In this document: one piece after another, positions 11,292 through 19,835 of the stretch | Position numbering within the stretch: the stretch's first letter is position 1 | Layout of the letters: every line of letters begins with the position of its first letter | Notes under the pieces: generated by a model | Seen by the model: only the letters and a program-made list of their open reading frames with translations | What the model was told of the DNA's origin: nothing | Databases searched by the model: none | Translations under genes and position numbers: made by a program | Source: Caballeronia sp. INDeC2 | GTDB lineage: Bacteria > Pseudomonadota > Gammaproteobacteria > Burkholderiales > Burkholderiaceae | Direction of reading: 5' to 3' | Length of the DNA: 64,000 bases | NCBI RefSeq assembly: GCF_023631325.1 | Contig: NZ_JALQDG010000042.1 | Coordinates: forward strand, 124,001 to 188,000

Positions 11292-12644
11292 ATGGCAAGC
11301 GCAGATACGGCTATGAGCGGGCAGCCGCCCGGACGTCGTCAGAACAGATGGATGCAACTGGTGATCGGCATCGTCTGCATGGGGCTCGTCGCCAACTTCC
11401 AGTACGCGTGGACGTTATTCGTGATACCGATGGACGCGAAGCACCATTGGGGACAAGCGGCGATTCAAACCGCGTTCACGATCTTCATCGTCACCGAGAC
11501 GTGGCTCGTGCCCGTGGAAGGCTGGCTCGTCGACAAGTTCGGACCGCGTCCGGTGGTGATGGGCGGGGCGATCTGCGCAGCAATCGGCTGGATCATCGAC
11601 GCCCATGCCACCACGCTCATGCATTTGTATATCGCCGCGGTCGTCGCGGGCATCGGCGCGGGCTGCGTGTACGGCACGTGCGTGGGCACGGCGCTCAAGT
11701 GGTTTCCGGACAAGCGCGGTCTCGCGGCCGGTCTGACGGCGGCGGGCTTCGGCGCGGGCGCGGCCGTGACCGTGATCCCGATCTCCAACATGATCCAGCA
11801 CTCCGGCTACGAAAGCGCCTTCATGTTCTTCGGCATCCTGCAAGGCGCGGTCATCTTGGTGCTCGCGCTGTTGCTCGTGCGGCCGAATCCGCCGAAGAAC
11901 ATCGTCCCGGCCAAACGCATCGTGTCGACCAAGATCGACTACACGACCGGACAGATGGTGCGAGCGCCCATCTTCTGGGTGCTCTATGCGATGTTCGTCG
12001 CGGTGGCGGCGGGCGGCGTGATCGCCACTGCGCAGTTCGGGCCGATCGCCAAGGAATACGGCTTTGCCAGCATGCCGGTGAGCCTGTTCGGCGCGACCTT
12101 GCCGCTGCTCGCCATGACGCTGTCCATCGATAACCTGTGCAACGGCTTCACGCGCCCGCTATGCGGTTTCATCTCCGACAAGATCGGCCGCGAGAACACG
12201 ATGTTCATCATCTTTCTGGGCGAAGGCGTGGCGCTCCTCGGGCTGATGCAATTCGGGCAGAGCCCTTACATGTTCATGCTGTTCGCGGCGCTGACGTTTC
12301 TGTGCTGGGGCGAGATCTTTTCGATCTTCCCGGCGACGTGCGCCGATACCTTCGGCAGCAAGTACGCCGCCGCCAACGCGGGCACGCTGTACACGGCCAA
12401 GGGCACGGCGTCGATGATGGTGCCGCTCGCATCGGTGCTGGCGTCGCTCGGCTCGTGGAACACGGTGTTCATCGTTACCGCGATCACGTCGATCGCGGCG
12501 GCCGTCTGCGCCAAGTTCGTGCTTGCGCCGATGCGCCGCCGCTGGATCGAAAACTCCATCACGGAGACTTCGTCGCACTCGTCTGTCGGTGTGGCTTTCC
12601 AGTCCGACTGGACGGACGCGCCGAGCAAATCGTCCGCTCGATGA
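11292..12644 (+). CDS. oxlT: Oxalate/formate antiporter, MFS family
   Basis: 450 residues with about twelve hydrophobic segments. Segment 1 (QLVIGIVCMGLVANFQYAWTLFVIP) and the later YAAANAGTLYTAKGTASMMVPLAS are characteristic of the oxalate:formate antiporter branch of the major facilitator superfamily. The cytoplasmic 2-3 loop has VDKFGPRPVV. It should exchange external oxalate for internal formate, with proton-motive benefit when coupled to decarboxylation. The stop overlaps the next start (ATGA at 12641-12644), so it is coupled to the GntR gene, and it precedes oxc and frc, which settles the likely substrate. Confidence 0.9.
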   Translation: MASADTAMSGQPPGRRQNRWMQLVIGIVCMGLVANFQYAWTLFVIPMDAKHHWGQAAIQTAFTIFIVTETWLVPVEGWLVDKFGPRPVVMGGAICAAIGWIIDAHATTLMHLYIAAVVAGIGAGCVYGTCVGTALKWFPDKRGLAAGLTAAGFGAGAAVTVIPISNMIQHSGYESAFMFFGILQGAVILVLALLLVRPNPPKNIVPAKRIVSTKIDYTTGQMVRAPIFWVLYAMFVAVAAGGVIATAQFGPIAKEYGFASMPVSLFGATLPLLAMTLSIDNLCNGFTRPLCGFISDKIGRENTMFIIFLGEGVALLGLMQFGQSPYMFMLFAALTFLCWGEIFSIFPATCADTFGSKYAAANAGTLYTAKGTASMMVPLASVLASLGSWNTVFIVTAITSIAAAVCAKFVLAPMRRRWIENSITETSSHSSVGVAFQSDWTDAPSKSSAR

Positions 12645-13399
12645 AGTCATCCGGCACGCGCGCATCAATGCCATCTGAAACCCAAGCCCCGGAGAATGCC
12701 GACACCCGCGCCGGCGGATCGACGCTGTCGCTCGAACCGATCAGCGCGGCGGCTTCTCTTCGCGATCAGGCTTACGTGAAACTGCGGCAAGTGATTGCCG
12801 AAGCGGATATCTACGGTTCGCGAGAAGAGATTCGTCTCGACGAAAAGGAGCTCACGGAAGCGCTCGGCGTATCTCGAACGCCGATCCGCGAAGCGATGGC
12901 GCTGCTTCAACTCGAAGGCTTTCTGCGCACCGGTTCGCGTCGCGGCATTTACATCCTGCGCAAGTCCAAGCGCGAGATCGTCGAGATGATTCACATGTGG
13001 GCCGCACTGGAGAGCGCGGCGGCGCAACTCGCGATTCAGCGCGCGGCGGACGAGGAAATCGCCGAGCTTCGTCACATGTTCGACGACTTCCACGAATCGA
13101 TGCCCGCCGAGCACATCGACGAATACTCGGAAGCGAATATCGCATTTCATTCGGCCATCGTGCGGCTGTCGAAGTCGGATGTCATCTTCGACACGATCAA
13201 GAACATCTTCGTGCACGTGCGAGCCATTCGAAAGATGACGCTTCCGCAAAGTGACCGCGCGGCGCGTTCGATCGCCGATCACATGCGGATCATCGAGGCG
13301 CTGGAAGCGCGGGATACGGAGTTGGCCGAGCGCCTCGTGAAGCAGCATTCGCTCGATCTTGCTGCGTTCGTCGAAGCCAATTGCGATTTTCTCGACTGA
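12641..13399 (+). CDS. GntR-family regulator (FCD subfamily) of oxalate genes
   Basis: 252 residues. The N-terminal winged helix (about 40-105) has LDEKELTEALGVSRTPIREAMALLQLEGFL, the GntR recognition helix. The C-terminal FCD-type all-helical domain (about 115-245) carries potential ligand/metal residues in EANIAFHSAIV and a late DHMRIIEALEARD. ATG 12641 overlaps the antiporter stop; ATG 12668 is an alternative giving nine fewer residues. It lies immediately before the oxc promoter, which contains a palindrome of the size GntR dimers bind, so local repression relieved by oxalate, oxalyl-CoA or formate is likely (inference). Confidence 0.88.
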   Translation: MKSSGTRASMPSETQAPENADTRAGGSTLSLEPISAAASLRDQAYVKLRQVIAEADIYGSREEIRLDEKELTEALGVSRTPIREAMALLQLEGFLRTGSRRGIYILRKSKREIVEMIHMWAALESAAAQLAIQRAADEEIAELRHMFDDFHESMPAEHIDEYSEANIAFHSAIVRLSKSDVIFDTIKNIFVHVRAIRKMTLPQSDRAARSIADHMRIIEALEARDTELAERLVKQHSLDLAAFVEANCDFLD

Positions 13400-13500
13400 A
13401 AATTGATCGGCTACGAGACGTTAAAGGTCGCATTTCGCGTGGGTCCGCGCTCCTCTGACGGCGCTTCCCCCACGCTGAGCAAAAAATCGAAAATAAGTCT

Positions 13501-13530
13501 TTGACAAATACGATATCTCGTATCTAGTAT
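13501..13530 (+). promoter_or_regulatory. Predicted promoter of oxc-frc
   Basis: A perfect TTGACA (13501-13506) is followed after 18 bases by TAGTAT (13525-13530), within a local AT-rich patch in otherwise GC-rich DNA. The predicted start would fall about 25 bases upstream of the oxc ATG at 13565, which has CAGGGGGAGAC before it. Spacing and the near-consensus -35 box support a sigma-70 promoter. Confidence 0.65.
13508..13523. promoter_or_regulatory. Candidate GntR operator
   Basis: ATACGA (13508-13513) and TCGTAT (13518-13523) form a perfect six-base inverted repeat around TATC, sitting between the -35 and -10 boxes of the oxc promoter. A bound dimer would block RNA polymerase. The GntR gene is directly upstream, so it is the obvious candidate ligand-responsive repressor. 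Confidence 0.6.
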
Positions 13531-13564
13531 ATCACCAACATAACCGCCCTCAGGGGGAGACACA

Positions 13565-15304
13565 ATGGCAGACGTACTCGAGGAAAGAACACAGGTGGCC
13601 GCTGAAGAAAAGGCGGTGCAGACGGACGGTTTCCACCTGGTCATCGATGCGCTGAAGTTGAACGACATCGATACTATTTTCGGTCTCGTCGGCATTCCGA
13701 TCACCGACCTCGCGCGGCTCGCGCAGGCGGAAGGCATGCGCTTCATCGGCTTTCGCCATGAGCAGCATGCGGGCAATGCAGCCGCGATCGCAGGCTACAT
13801 GACGCAGAAGCCGGGCATTTGCCTGACCGTGTCGGCACCGGGCTTCCTGAATGGACTGACGGCGCTCGCCAACGCGACCACCAACTGCTTCCCGATGATT
13901 CTCATCAGCGGTTCGAGCGAGCGCGAGATCGTCGATCTGCAGCAGGGCGACTACGAAGAGATGGACCAGCTCAACGCGGCGAAGCCGTATGCGAAGGCTG
14001 CGTATCGCGTGCTGCACGCGGAGGACATCGGCATCGGTGTCGCGCGTGCCATCCGCGCGGCCGTGTCGGGCCGTCCGGGCGGCGTGTATCTCGACCTGCC
14101 TGCCAAGCTGCTCGCCCAGACGATGGACGCGCTCAAAGGCCAGCAGTCGCTCGTGAAGGTCGTCGATGCCGCGCCGCGTCAGTTGCCGTCGCCGGATTCG
14201 GTGCAGCGCGCGCTCGACGTGATCAAAAGCGCGAAGCGTCCGCTGATCCTGCTGGGCAAGGGTGCAGCCTACGCGCAAGCCGACGCGCAGATTCGCGAGC
14301 TGGTCGAGAAGAGCGGCATTCCGTATCTGCCGATGTCGATGGCGAAGGGCCTGTTGCCGGACACGCATGCGCAATCGGCGTCGGCGGCGCGTTCCTTCGT
14401 GCTGCAAGAGGCGGATTGCGTCGTGCTGATCGGCGCGCGCCTGAACTGGCTGCTCGCGCACGGCAAGGGCAAGACCTGGGGCGCGGCGCCCAAGCAGTTC
14501 GTGCAGATCGACATCTCGCCGACCGAAATCGATAGCAACGTCGCGATCGCGGCGCCGGTGATCGGCGATATCGGTTCGTGCGTGTCGGCGCTCGTCGCGG
14601 GCATCGATGCGAACTTCCCGAAGCCGTCGGGCGAATGGACGGGCGCGATCAACGAGCGCAAGAACAAGAATCTCGAGAAGATGGCGGCCACGCTCGCGAA
14701 GAATCCGTCGCCGATGAATTTCCATAGCGCGTTGCGCGCCATCCGCGACGTGTTGAAGACGCGTCCCGATATCAACGTCGTGAATGAAGGTGCGAACACG
14801 CTCGACTATGCGCGCAGCATCATCGACATGTACGAGCCGCGCAAGCGCTTCGATTCGGGTACGTGGGGAATCATGGGCATCGGCATGGGCTTCGCGATCG
14901 GCGCGGCGGTGACGAGCGGCAAGCAGGTCGTCGCGATCGAAGGCGACAGCGCGTTCGGCTTCAGCGGCATGGAACTCGAAACCATCTGCCGATACGACTT
15001 GCCGGTGTGCACCATCGTCTTCAACAACAACGGCGTGTATCGCGGCACCGATGTGAATCCGACCGGCGGCAAGGATGTCGCGCCGACCGTGTTCGTGAAG
15101 AACGCGCGCTACGACAAGATGATCGAGGCGTTCGGCGGAATCGGCTTCAACGCGACGACGCCCGAAGAACTCACGCATGCACTGGAAGAGGCCATCAAGT
15201 CCGGCAAGCCGACGCTGATCAACGCAGTGATCGACGAAGCGGCCGGCACGGAAAGCGGTCGCCTGACGAATCTGAACCCGCAAAGCGCGGCGATGAAAAA
15301 GTAA
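13565..15304 (+). CDS. oxc: Oxalyl-CoA decarboxylase
   Basis: 579 residues, thiamine-diphosphate enzyme. The N-terminal domain has FGLVGIPITDLARLAQ and the TPP-activating Glu66 in GFRHEQHAGNAA. The GDS...NN cofactor motif spans about 460-486 (GDSAFGFSGMELE to FNNNGVYRGTD). The local sequence, including YEEMDQLNAAKPYAKAAYR, matches oxalyl-CoA decarboxylases more closely than acetolactate synthases. It converts oxalyl-CoA to formyl-CoA and CO2, consuming a proton. It is followed 28 bases later by frc; together with the antiporter this is a complete oxalate degradation route. Confidence 0.95.
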   Translation: MADVLEERTQVAAEEKAVQTDGFHLVIDALKLNDIDTIFGLVGIPITDLARLAQAEGMRFIGFRHEQHAGNAAAIAGYMTQKPGICLTVSAPGFLNGLTALANATTNCFPMILISGSSEREIVDLQQGDYEEMDQLNAAKPYAKAAYRVLHAEDIGIGVARAIRAAVSGRPGGVYLDLPAKLLAQTMDALKGQQSLVKVVDAAPRQLPSPDSVQRALDVIKSAKRPLILLGKGAAYAQADAQIRELVEKSGIPYLPMSMAKGLLPDTHAQSASAARSFVLQEADCVVLIGARLNWLLAHGKGKTWGAAPKQFVQIDISPTEIDSNVAIAAPVIGDIGSCVSALVAGIDANFPKPSGEWTGAINERKNKNLEKMAATLAKNPSPMNFHSALRAIRDVLKTRPDINVVNEGANTLDYARSIIDMYEPRKRFDSGTWGIMGIGMGFAIGAAVTSGKQVVAIEGDSAFGFSGMELETICRYDLPVCTIVFNNNGVYRGTDVNPTGGKDVAPTVFVKNARYDKMIEAFGGIGFNATTPEELTHALEEAIKSGKPTLINAVIDEAAGTESGRLTNLNPQSAAMKK

Positions 15305-15332
15305 TCAAGACTAGCCAACAAGGAGAATTCAA

Positions 15333-16586
15333 GTGAGCGACAAACCACTGAAAGGCATCAAGATCATCGATTTCACGCACGTGCAGGCCGGTCCCGCATG
15401 TACCCAGATGCTGGCCTGGTTCGGCGCCGACGTGATCAAGGTCGAGCGTCCCGGTTCGGGCGATGTCACGCGCAATCAGTTGCGCGACATTCCGGATGCC
15501 GATGCGCTGTACTTCACCATGCTCAACAGCAACAAGCGATCGCTGACGCTCGATACGAAGAAGCCCGAAGGCAAGGAAGTGCTGACCAAGCTGATCAAGG
15601 AATCGGACGTGCTGGTCGAGAACTTCGGGCCGGGCGCGCTGGACCGGATGGGCTTTTCGTGGGAGAACATCAGAGAGCTGAATCCGAAGATGATCGTCGC
15701 ATCCGTCAAGGGCTTCAGCGACGGTCACCACTACGACGACCTGAAGGTCTACGAAAACGTCGCGCAGTGCGCGGGCGGCGCGGCATCGACGACGGGCTTC
15801 TGGGACGGCCCGCCGACCATCAGCGCGGCGGCGCTCGGCGACAGCAACACCGGCATGCACCTCGCGATCGGTATTCTCACGGCGATCATCGGCCGTCAGC
15901 AAACGGGCCGCGGGCAGCGCGTCGCGGTGTCGATGCAGGACAGCGTGCTCAACCTGTGCCGCGTGAAGCTGCGCGATCAGCAGCGTCTCGATCGCGTCGG
16001 CTATCTCGAGGAATATCCGCAATATCCGCACGGCACGTTCAGCGATGTCGTACCGCGCGGCGGCAATGCGGGCGGCGGCGGACAGCCGGGCTGGGTGCTC
16101 AAGTGCAAGGGCTGGGAAACGGATCCGAACGCGTATATCTACTTCACGATTCAGGGTCACGCGTGGGCGCCGATCTGCCGCGCGATCGGCAAGCCGGAGT
16201 GGATCGAAGATCCGCACTACATGACGGCCGAAGCGCGCCAGCCGCACATCTTCGATATCTTCAATACGATCGAAGCATGGCTCGCCGACAAGACCAAGTT
16301 CGAAGCCGTCGATATCCTGCGTAAGTTCGATATCCCGTGCGCGCCGGTGCTGACGATGAAGGAACTCGCGAACGATGAATCGCTGCGTGCAAGCGGCTCG
16401 ATCGTCGAAGTGGATCACAAGGTGCGCGGCAAGTATCTTACGGTCGGCAGCCCGATCAAGTTCTCGGACCTGAAGCCGGAAATCACGGCCTCGCCGCTTC
16501 TGGGCGAGCACACCGAAGAAGTGCTGCTCGAGCTCGGCTATAGCAAGGAACAAGTCGCGCACATGCAGGAAGCGCGTGCCGTTTGA
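15333..16586 (+). CDS. frc: Formyl-CoA:oxalate CoA-transferase
   Basis: 417 residues, class III CoA transferase. FTHVQAGPACTQMLAWFGADVIKVERPG opens the CaiB fold; Asp170 in ALGDSNTGMHLAIG corresponds to the catalytic Asp of the Oxalobacter enzyme, and the glycine-rich loop GGNAGGGGQPGW (about 245) is typical of formyl-CoA transferases. It moves CoA from formyl-CoA to oxalate, regenerating oxalyl-CoA for the decarboxylase and releasing formate. GTG start with AAGGAG nine bases upstream; same transcript as oxc. Confidence 0.95.
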   Translation: MSDKPLKGIKIIDFTHVQAGPACTQMLAWFGADVIKVERPGSGDVTRNQLRDIPDADALYFTMLNSNKRSLTLDTKKPEGKEVLTKLIKESDVLVENFGPGALDRMGFSWENIRELNPKMIVASVKGFSDGHHYDDLKVYENVAQCAGGAASTTGFWDGPPTISAAALGDSNTGMHLAIGILTAIIGRQQTGRGQRVAVSMQDSVLNLCRVKLRDQQRLDRVGYLEEYPQYPHGTFSDVVPRGGNAGGGGQPGWVLKCKGWETDPNAYIYFTIQGHAWAPICRAIGKPEWIEDPHYMTAEARQPHIFDIFNTIEAWLADKTKFEAVDILRKFDIPCAPVLTMKELANDESLRASGSIVEVDHKVRGKYLTVGSPIKFSDLKPEITASPLLGEHTEEVLLELGYSKEQVAHMQEARAV

Positions 16587-16604
16587 CGCGGTGTCTTCAT
16601 AGCT

Positions 16605-16640
16605 GAAGGGTGATCGCTGCCTTCTTCGGTCTTTCTTTTT
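16605..16640 (+). terminator. Possible terminator after frc
   Basis: GAAGG (16605-16609) and CCTTC (16620-16624) can pair, followed by a T-rich tract (TTCGGTCTTTCTTTTT). The stem is only five base pairs with a ten-base loop, so it is a weak candidate for ending the oxc-frc message. Confidence 0.3.
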
Positions 16641-16719
16641 CGTGGCGTCGGTGCGAGAAAAGTCAAGGCGGAAGAACGGCAGCGCCCCTCGAGAAATACC
16701 CCACGATCCGGATGACACG

Positions 16720-17151
16720 ATGACTCAAACGATCGACTACGAACAGCTCGTCAATGCGATTGGCGATGCCGTGATCATTTCGGATGCGAACGGAGCGATC
16801 ACGTTATGGAATCCGGCGGCGGAACACATGTTCGGCTTCACCCAAAGCGAAGCGCTGGGTCAGTCGTTGGACTTGATCATTCCGGAACGTCTGCGCGGCC
16901 GTCACTGGGACGGTTATCAAAAGACGATGGCGACCGGCGAGACGCGTTACGGGCACGATCTGCTCAAGGTGCCCGCCGTCGATAAAGCCGGGCGCGCGAT
17001 GTCGATTGCGTTCACGGTCGCGCTGCTGCGCTCGCCGCAAGGCGAAGTGACGGGCATCGTCGCGATAATCCGCGATGAAACGGCGCGGTTCCAGGAAGAT
17101 CGCGCGTTGCGCAAGCGCATCGCCGAACTGGAGGCACAAGCTTCCGTTTGA
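16720..17151 (+). CDS. PAS-domain-only protein
   Basis: 143 residues containing essentially one PAS fold (about 5-120): IGDAVIISDANGAITLWNPAAEHMFGF, then GQSLDLIIPERLRGRHWDGY and a C-terminal PAC-like VTGIVAIIRDETARF. A short charged helix (RALRKRIAELEAQ) ends the protein; there is no kinase, cyclase or DNA-binding output. It may act as a ligand- or redox-sensing adaptor for another protein, or as a dimerisation partner. ATG 16720 fits the fold; an upstream in-frame ATG at 16642 adds a basic stretch without domain match. It lies 133 bases after frc. Confidence 0.8.
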   Translation: MTQTIDYEQLVNAIGDAVIISDANGAITLWNPAAEHMFGFTQSEALGQSLDLIIPERLRGRHWDGYQKTMATGETRYGHDLLKVPAVDKAGRAMSIAFTVALLRSPQGEVTGIVAIIRDETARFQEDRALRKRIAELEAQASV

Positions 17152-17420
17152 AGATTATCGATTCACAGAACAAAAAGTACCCAAAGAGACAATAGCTCGC
17201 GTCCGCGCACCAAAACGCGCTGACGCGAGCCGAAGGAGGCGGCGGCCACCCATCCCACCGGCCGCCCCGATGCCCGCATTCGCGGCTGACCGACCAGACA
17301 TCGACCCATATTCGGACCTCGCGCCGGCTTCGCGCCGCGCGCGAGGCGCAGGCGGCTGCGTGCGTGCAGATGACATCGACGCATCAGCGCGAAAGGTTTT
17401 GCGACATCGGGAAAAATATT
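17152..17420. other. Structured intergenic region with three hairpins
   Basis: 269 bases without a gene. It holds three inverted repeats: GCTCGCGTC (17195-17203) with GACGCGAGC (17222-17230), including inner CGCG arms at 17204-17207 and 17216-17219; GGCGGCC (17241-17247) with GGCCGCC (17260-17266); and CTCGCGC (17318-17324) with GCGCGAG (17339-17345). A GTACCCAAAGAGAC motif precedes them (17178-17191). This looks like a palindromic interspersed element or a structured leader of the next gene. Confidence 0.6.
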
Positions 17421-18230
17421 ATGAGCTTGTGGATCCGCTATACGCACGCGAAGGCCGACGATGATGGCCGCGCTCCTTTCGGCTTGCTCGACGACGGGCG
17501 CGTGGTCGAATACGAAGGCGACATGTTCGCCGCGCCGCACCGGACAGGGCGGACATTCGACCTCGAAGACATCACGCTGACGAGTCCGTGCGTGCCGGGC
17601 CGGATCGTCGCGTTATGGAATAACTTTCATGCACTCTCCGCGAAGCTCGGCAAGCCGTTGCCGAAGCATCCGCTCTTTCTGATCAAACCTTCGACGTCGC
17701 TTGCCGGACCCGGCGATACGATCCGGCGTCCTGAAGGATACGACGGCAAGATCGTCTACGAAGGCGAACTCGGGATCGTGATCGGAAAACGGTGCAGCAA
17801 TGTACGCGTAGAAGAGGCCGCCGACTACGTGTTCGGCTACACCTGCGTGAACGATGTGACCGCGGCCGATCTGCTGTTCGAGGACGCGAACTTCCCGCAA
17901 TGGTGTCGCGCGAAAGGCTATGACACGTTCGGCTGCGTCGGCCCCGCTATCGCGACCATGTTCGATTGGGAAAGCGCACATGTCGTGACCACGCTCGACG
18001 GCGTCGAACGGCAAAACTATCCGCTCGCCGACATGGCGTTCTCACCGCTCGAACAGGTAAGCCGCATTTCCCGCGACATGACCTTGCTGCCAGGCGACGT
18101 GATCGCGTGCGGCACTTCGCTGGGCGTGGGTTCGATGCGCGATGGCGCGACGGTCGAGGTCTCGATCGAAGGCATCGGCACATTGACGAACCGCGTATCC
18201 GAAGTGCTCGCGACGGCCGAAGCGCGTTGA
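17421..18230 (+). CDS. Fumarylacetoacetate-hydrolase-fold enzyme
   Basis: 269 residues. After an N-terminal FAH cap (YTHAKADDDG...VEYEGDMF) comes the catalytic FAH fold with KPSTSLAGPGDTI, the metal-binding acids in YEGELGIVIGKRC and GYTCVNDVTAADL, and the C-terminal DVIACGTSLGVGSMRDGATVEV. This family includes oxaloacetate decarboxylases, acylpyruvases and 2-hydroxyhepta-2,4-dienedioate isomerases; the reaction cannot be fixed from motifs. ATG 17421 was chosen because homologous sequence begins there, although the ribosome site (GGGAAAAA) is poor. Located 35 bases before pntA. Confidence 0.85.
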   Translation: MSLWIRYTHAKADDDGRAPFGLLDDGRVVEYEGDMFAAPHRTGRTFDLEDITLTSPCVPGRIVALWNNFHALSAKLGKPLPKHPLFLIKPSTSLAGPGDTIRRPEGYDGKIVYEGELGIVIGKRCSNVRVEEAADYVFGYTCVNDVTAADLLFEDANFPQWCRAKGYDTFGCVGPAIATMFDWESAHVVTTLDGVERQNYPLADMAFSPLEQVSRISRDMTLLPGDVIACGTSLGVGSMRDGATVEVSIEGIGTLTNRVSEVLATAEAR

Positions 18231-18265
18231 CTCAAGAATTCAAACCGTCGATTGGGAATACAGTC

Positions 18266-19825
18266 ATGCCTATGATGATTGCAGTGCCACGGGAGCGCTA
18301 TCCCGGGGAACGTCGCGTCTCGCTGACGCCGGAGGTAGTTGGACATCTGCTGAAGCTCGGTTTCGAAGTCACCGTCGAGACGGGCGCGGGAGAGCGTGCC
18401 GCATTCGCCGACGATGCCTATCGCGCCGCGGGCGCGCATCTCGCGCAGGATGCACGGGCGCTCTATGCGGGCGCGGATATCGTCGTGAAGGTGCGTGCGC
18501 CTTGCATCGAACCCGCAGCCGATGAAGTCGTGTGGTTGCGCGAAGGATCGACGCTGATCAGTTTCATCTGGCCGGCGCAGAACGAAGCGCTGTTGACGCG
18601 CCTCGCCGCACGCAACGTCACTGTGCTCGCGATGGATTGCGTGCCGCGCATCTCGCGCGCGCAAAAGCTCGATGCATTGAGCTCGATGGCCAACATGGCG
18701 GGCTATCGCGCGGTCATCGAAGCGGCGCATCAGTTTGGCCGTGGCTTCATGGGACAGATCACCGCGGCAGGCAAGATCGCCCCGGCGAAAGTAATGGTGA
18801 TCGGCGCGGGCGTGGCGGGACTGGCGGCCATCGGCGCGGCGCGCAGTCTCGGCGCGATCGTCCGGGCCTTCGATACGCGTCCCGAAGTGCGGCAGCAGGT
18901 CGAGAGCATGGGCGCGGAGTTTCTCGAACTCGACTATGTGGAAGATGGAAGCGGCAGCGGCGGATACGCGAAAGAGATGAGCGCGGAATTCATCGCCGCG
19001 GAAATGGCGCTGTTCGCCGCACAGGCGAAGGAGGTCGACATCATCGTGACGACCGCGCTGATTCCGGGCAAGCCCGCGCCCAAACTGATCACCGCAGAGA
19101 TGGTGCGCAGCATGCGCCAGGGCAGCGTCATCGTCGATATGGCCGCGGAGCAGGGCGGCAACTGCGAACTGACGCAGCCGGGCGAGGCGGCGCGCGTGGA
19201 GGGCGTGACGATCGTCGGTTATACGGATCTGCCGTCGCGGATGCCGACGCAATCGAGTCAGTTGTACGGCACGAATCTGCGGCATCTTCTGACCGATCTG
19301 ACGCCGCAAAAGAACGGCGAGATCGTCATCGATACGGACGACGAAGTAATCGGCGGCGTGACCGTGGTGCTGCGCGGACAGGTGAGATGGCCGATGCCGA
19401 AGCGGCCTCAGCCTGCGGTTTCCCCGGCCGCTGCCGCGAAGCCTGCAACGACCGTTGCCGTGACGGTCGAACAGAAGCGCCGCGCGGGATGGAGCGGCGT
19501 GGCCGGGCTCGTAATTGCCGCTGCGTTGCTTGCTGCGCTGGGCGCCGTTGCGCCGCCTGCGTTCGTCGCGCACTTCACCGTGTTCGTGCTCGCGATCTTC
19601 GTCGGCTATCAGGTCGTGTGGAACGTGACGCCCGCATTGCACACGCCGCTGATGAGCGTGACGAATGCGGTCAGCGGCATCATCGTGACGGGCGCGCTGT
19701 TGCAGGTCGGCACGCCGAATAGCCTCGTCGCGATACTCGCGGGCCTCGCGATACTGATCGCGACGATCAATATCGCCGGTGGCTTTCTGGTCACTCAACG
19801 CATGTTGAACATGTTCCAGCGCTAA
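18266..19825 (+). CDS. pntA: NAD(P) transhydrogenase subunit alpha
   Basis: 519 residues, close to E. coli PntA length. The NAD(H)-binding domain I starts at MIAVPRERYPGERRVSLTPEVV; the dinucleotide loop is VMVIGAGVAGLAAIGAARSLGAIVRAFDTRPEV (about 172-204) and the catalytic-loop region RMPTQSSQLYGTN is present. After an Ala/Pro linker (about 385-415) come hydrophobic helices (VAGLVIAAALLAALGAV onward), so domain I and part of the membrane domain are fused in one chain. It uses the proton gradient to reduce NADP+ with NADH. Ten bases separate it from pntB. Confidence 0.93.
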   Translation: MPMMIAVPRERYPGERRVSLTPEVVGHLLKLGFEVTVETGAGERAAFADDAYRAAGAHLAQDARALYAGADIVVKVRAPCIEPAADEVVWLREGSTLISFIWPAQNEALLTRLAARNVTVLAMDCVPRISRAQKLDALSSMANMAGYRAVIEAAHQFGRGFMGQITAAGKIAPAKVMVIGAGVAGLAAIGAARSLGAIVRAFDTRPEVRQQVESMGAEFLELDYVEDGSGSGGYAKEMSAEFIAAEMALFAAQAKEVDIIVTTALIPGKPAPKLITAEMVRSMRQGSVIVDMAAEQGGNCELTQPGEAARVEGVTIVGYTDLPSRMPTQSSQLYGTNLRHLLTDLTPQKNGEIVIDTDDEVIGGVTVVLRGQVRWPMPKRPQPAVSPAAAAKPATTVAVTVEQKRRAGWSGVAGLVIAAALLAALGAVAPPAFVAHFTVFVLAIFVGYQVVWNVTPALHTPLMSVTNAVSGIIVTGALLQVGTPNSLVAILAGLAILIATINIAGGFLVTQRMLNMFQR

Positions 19826-19835
19826 GGAGATCGAC

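Noticed and set aside
13550..15283. Minus-strand open frame of 577 codons
   Set aside because: Antisense to oxc, a recognised oxalyl-CoA decarboxylase; the open frame is a by-product of high GC codon bias.
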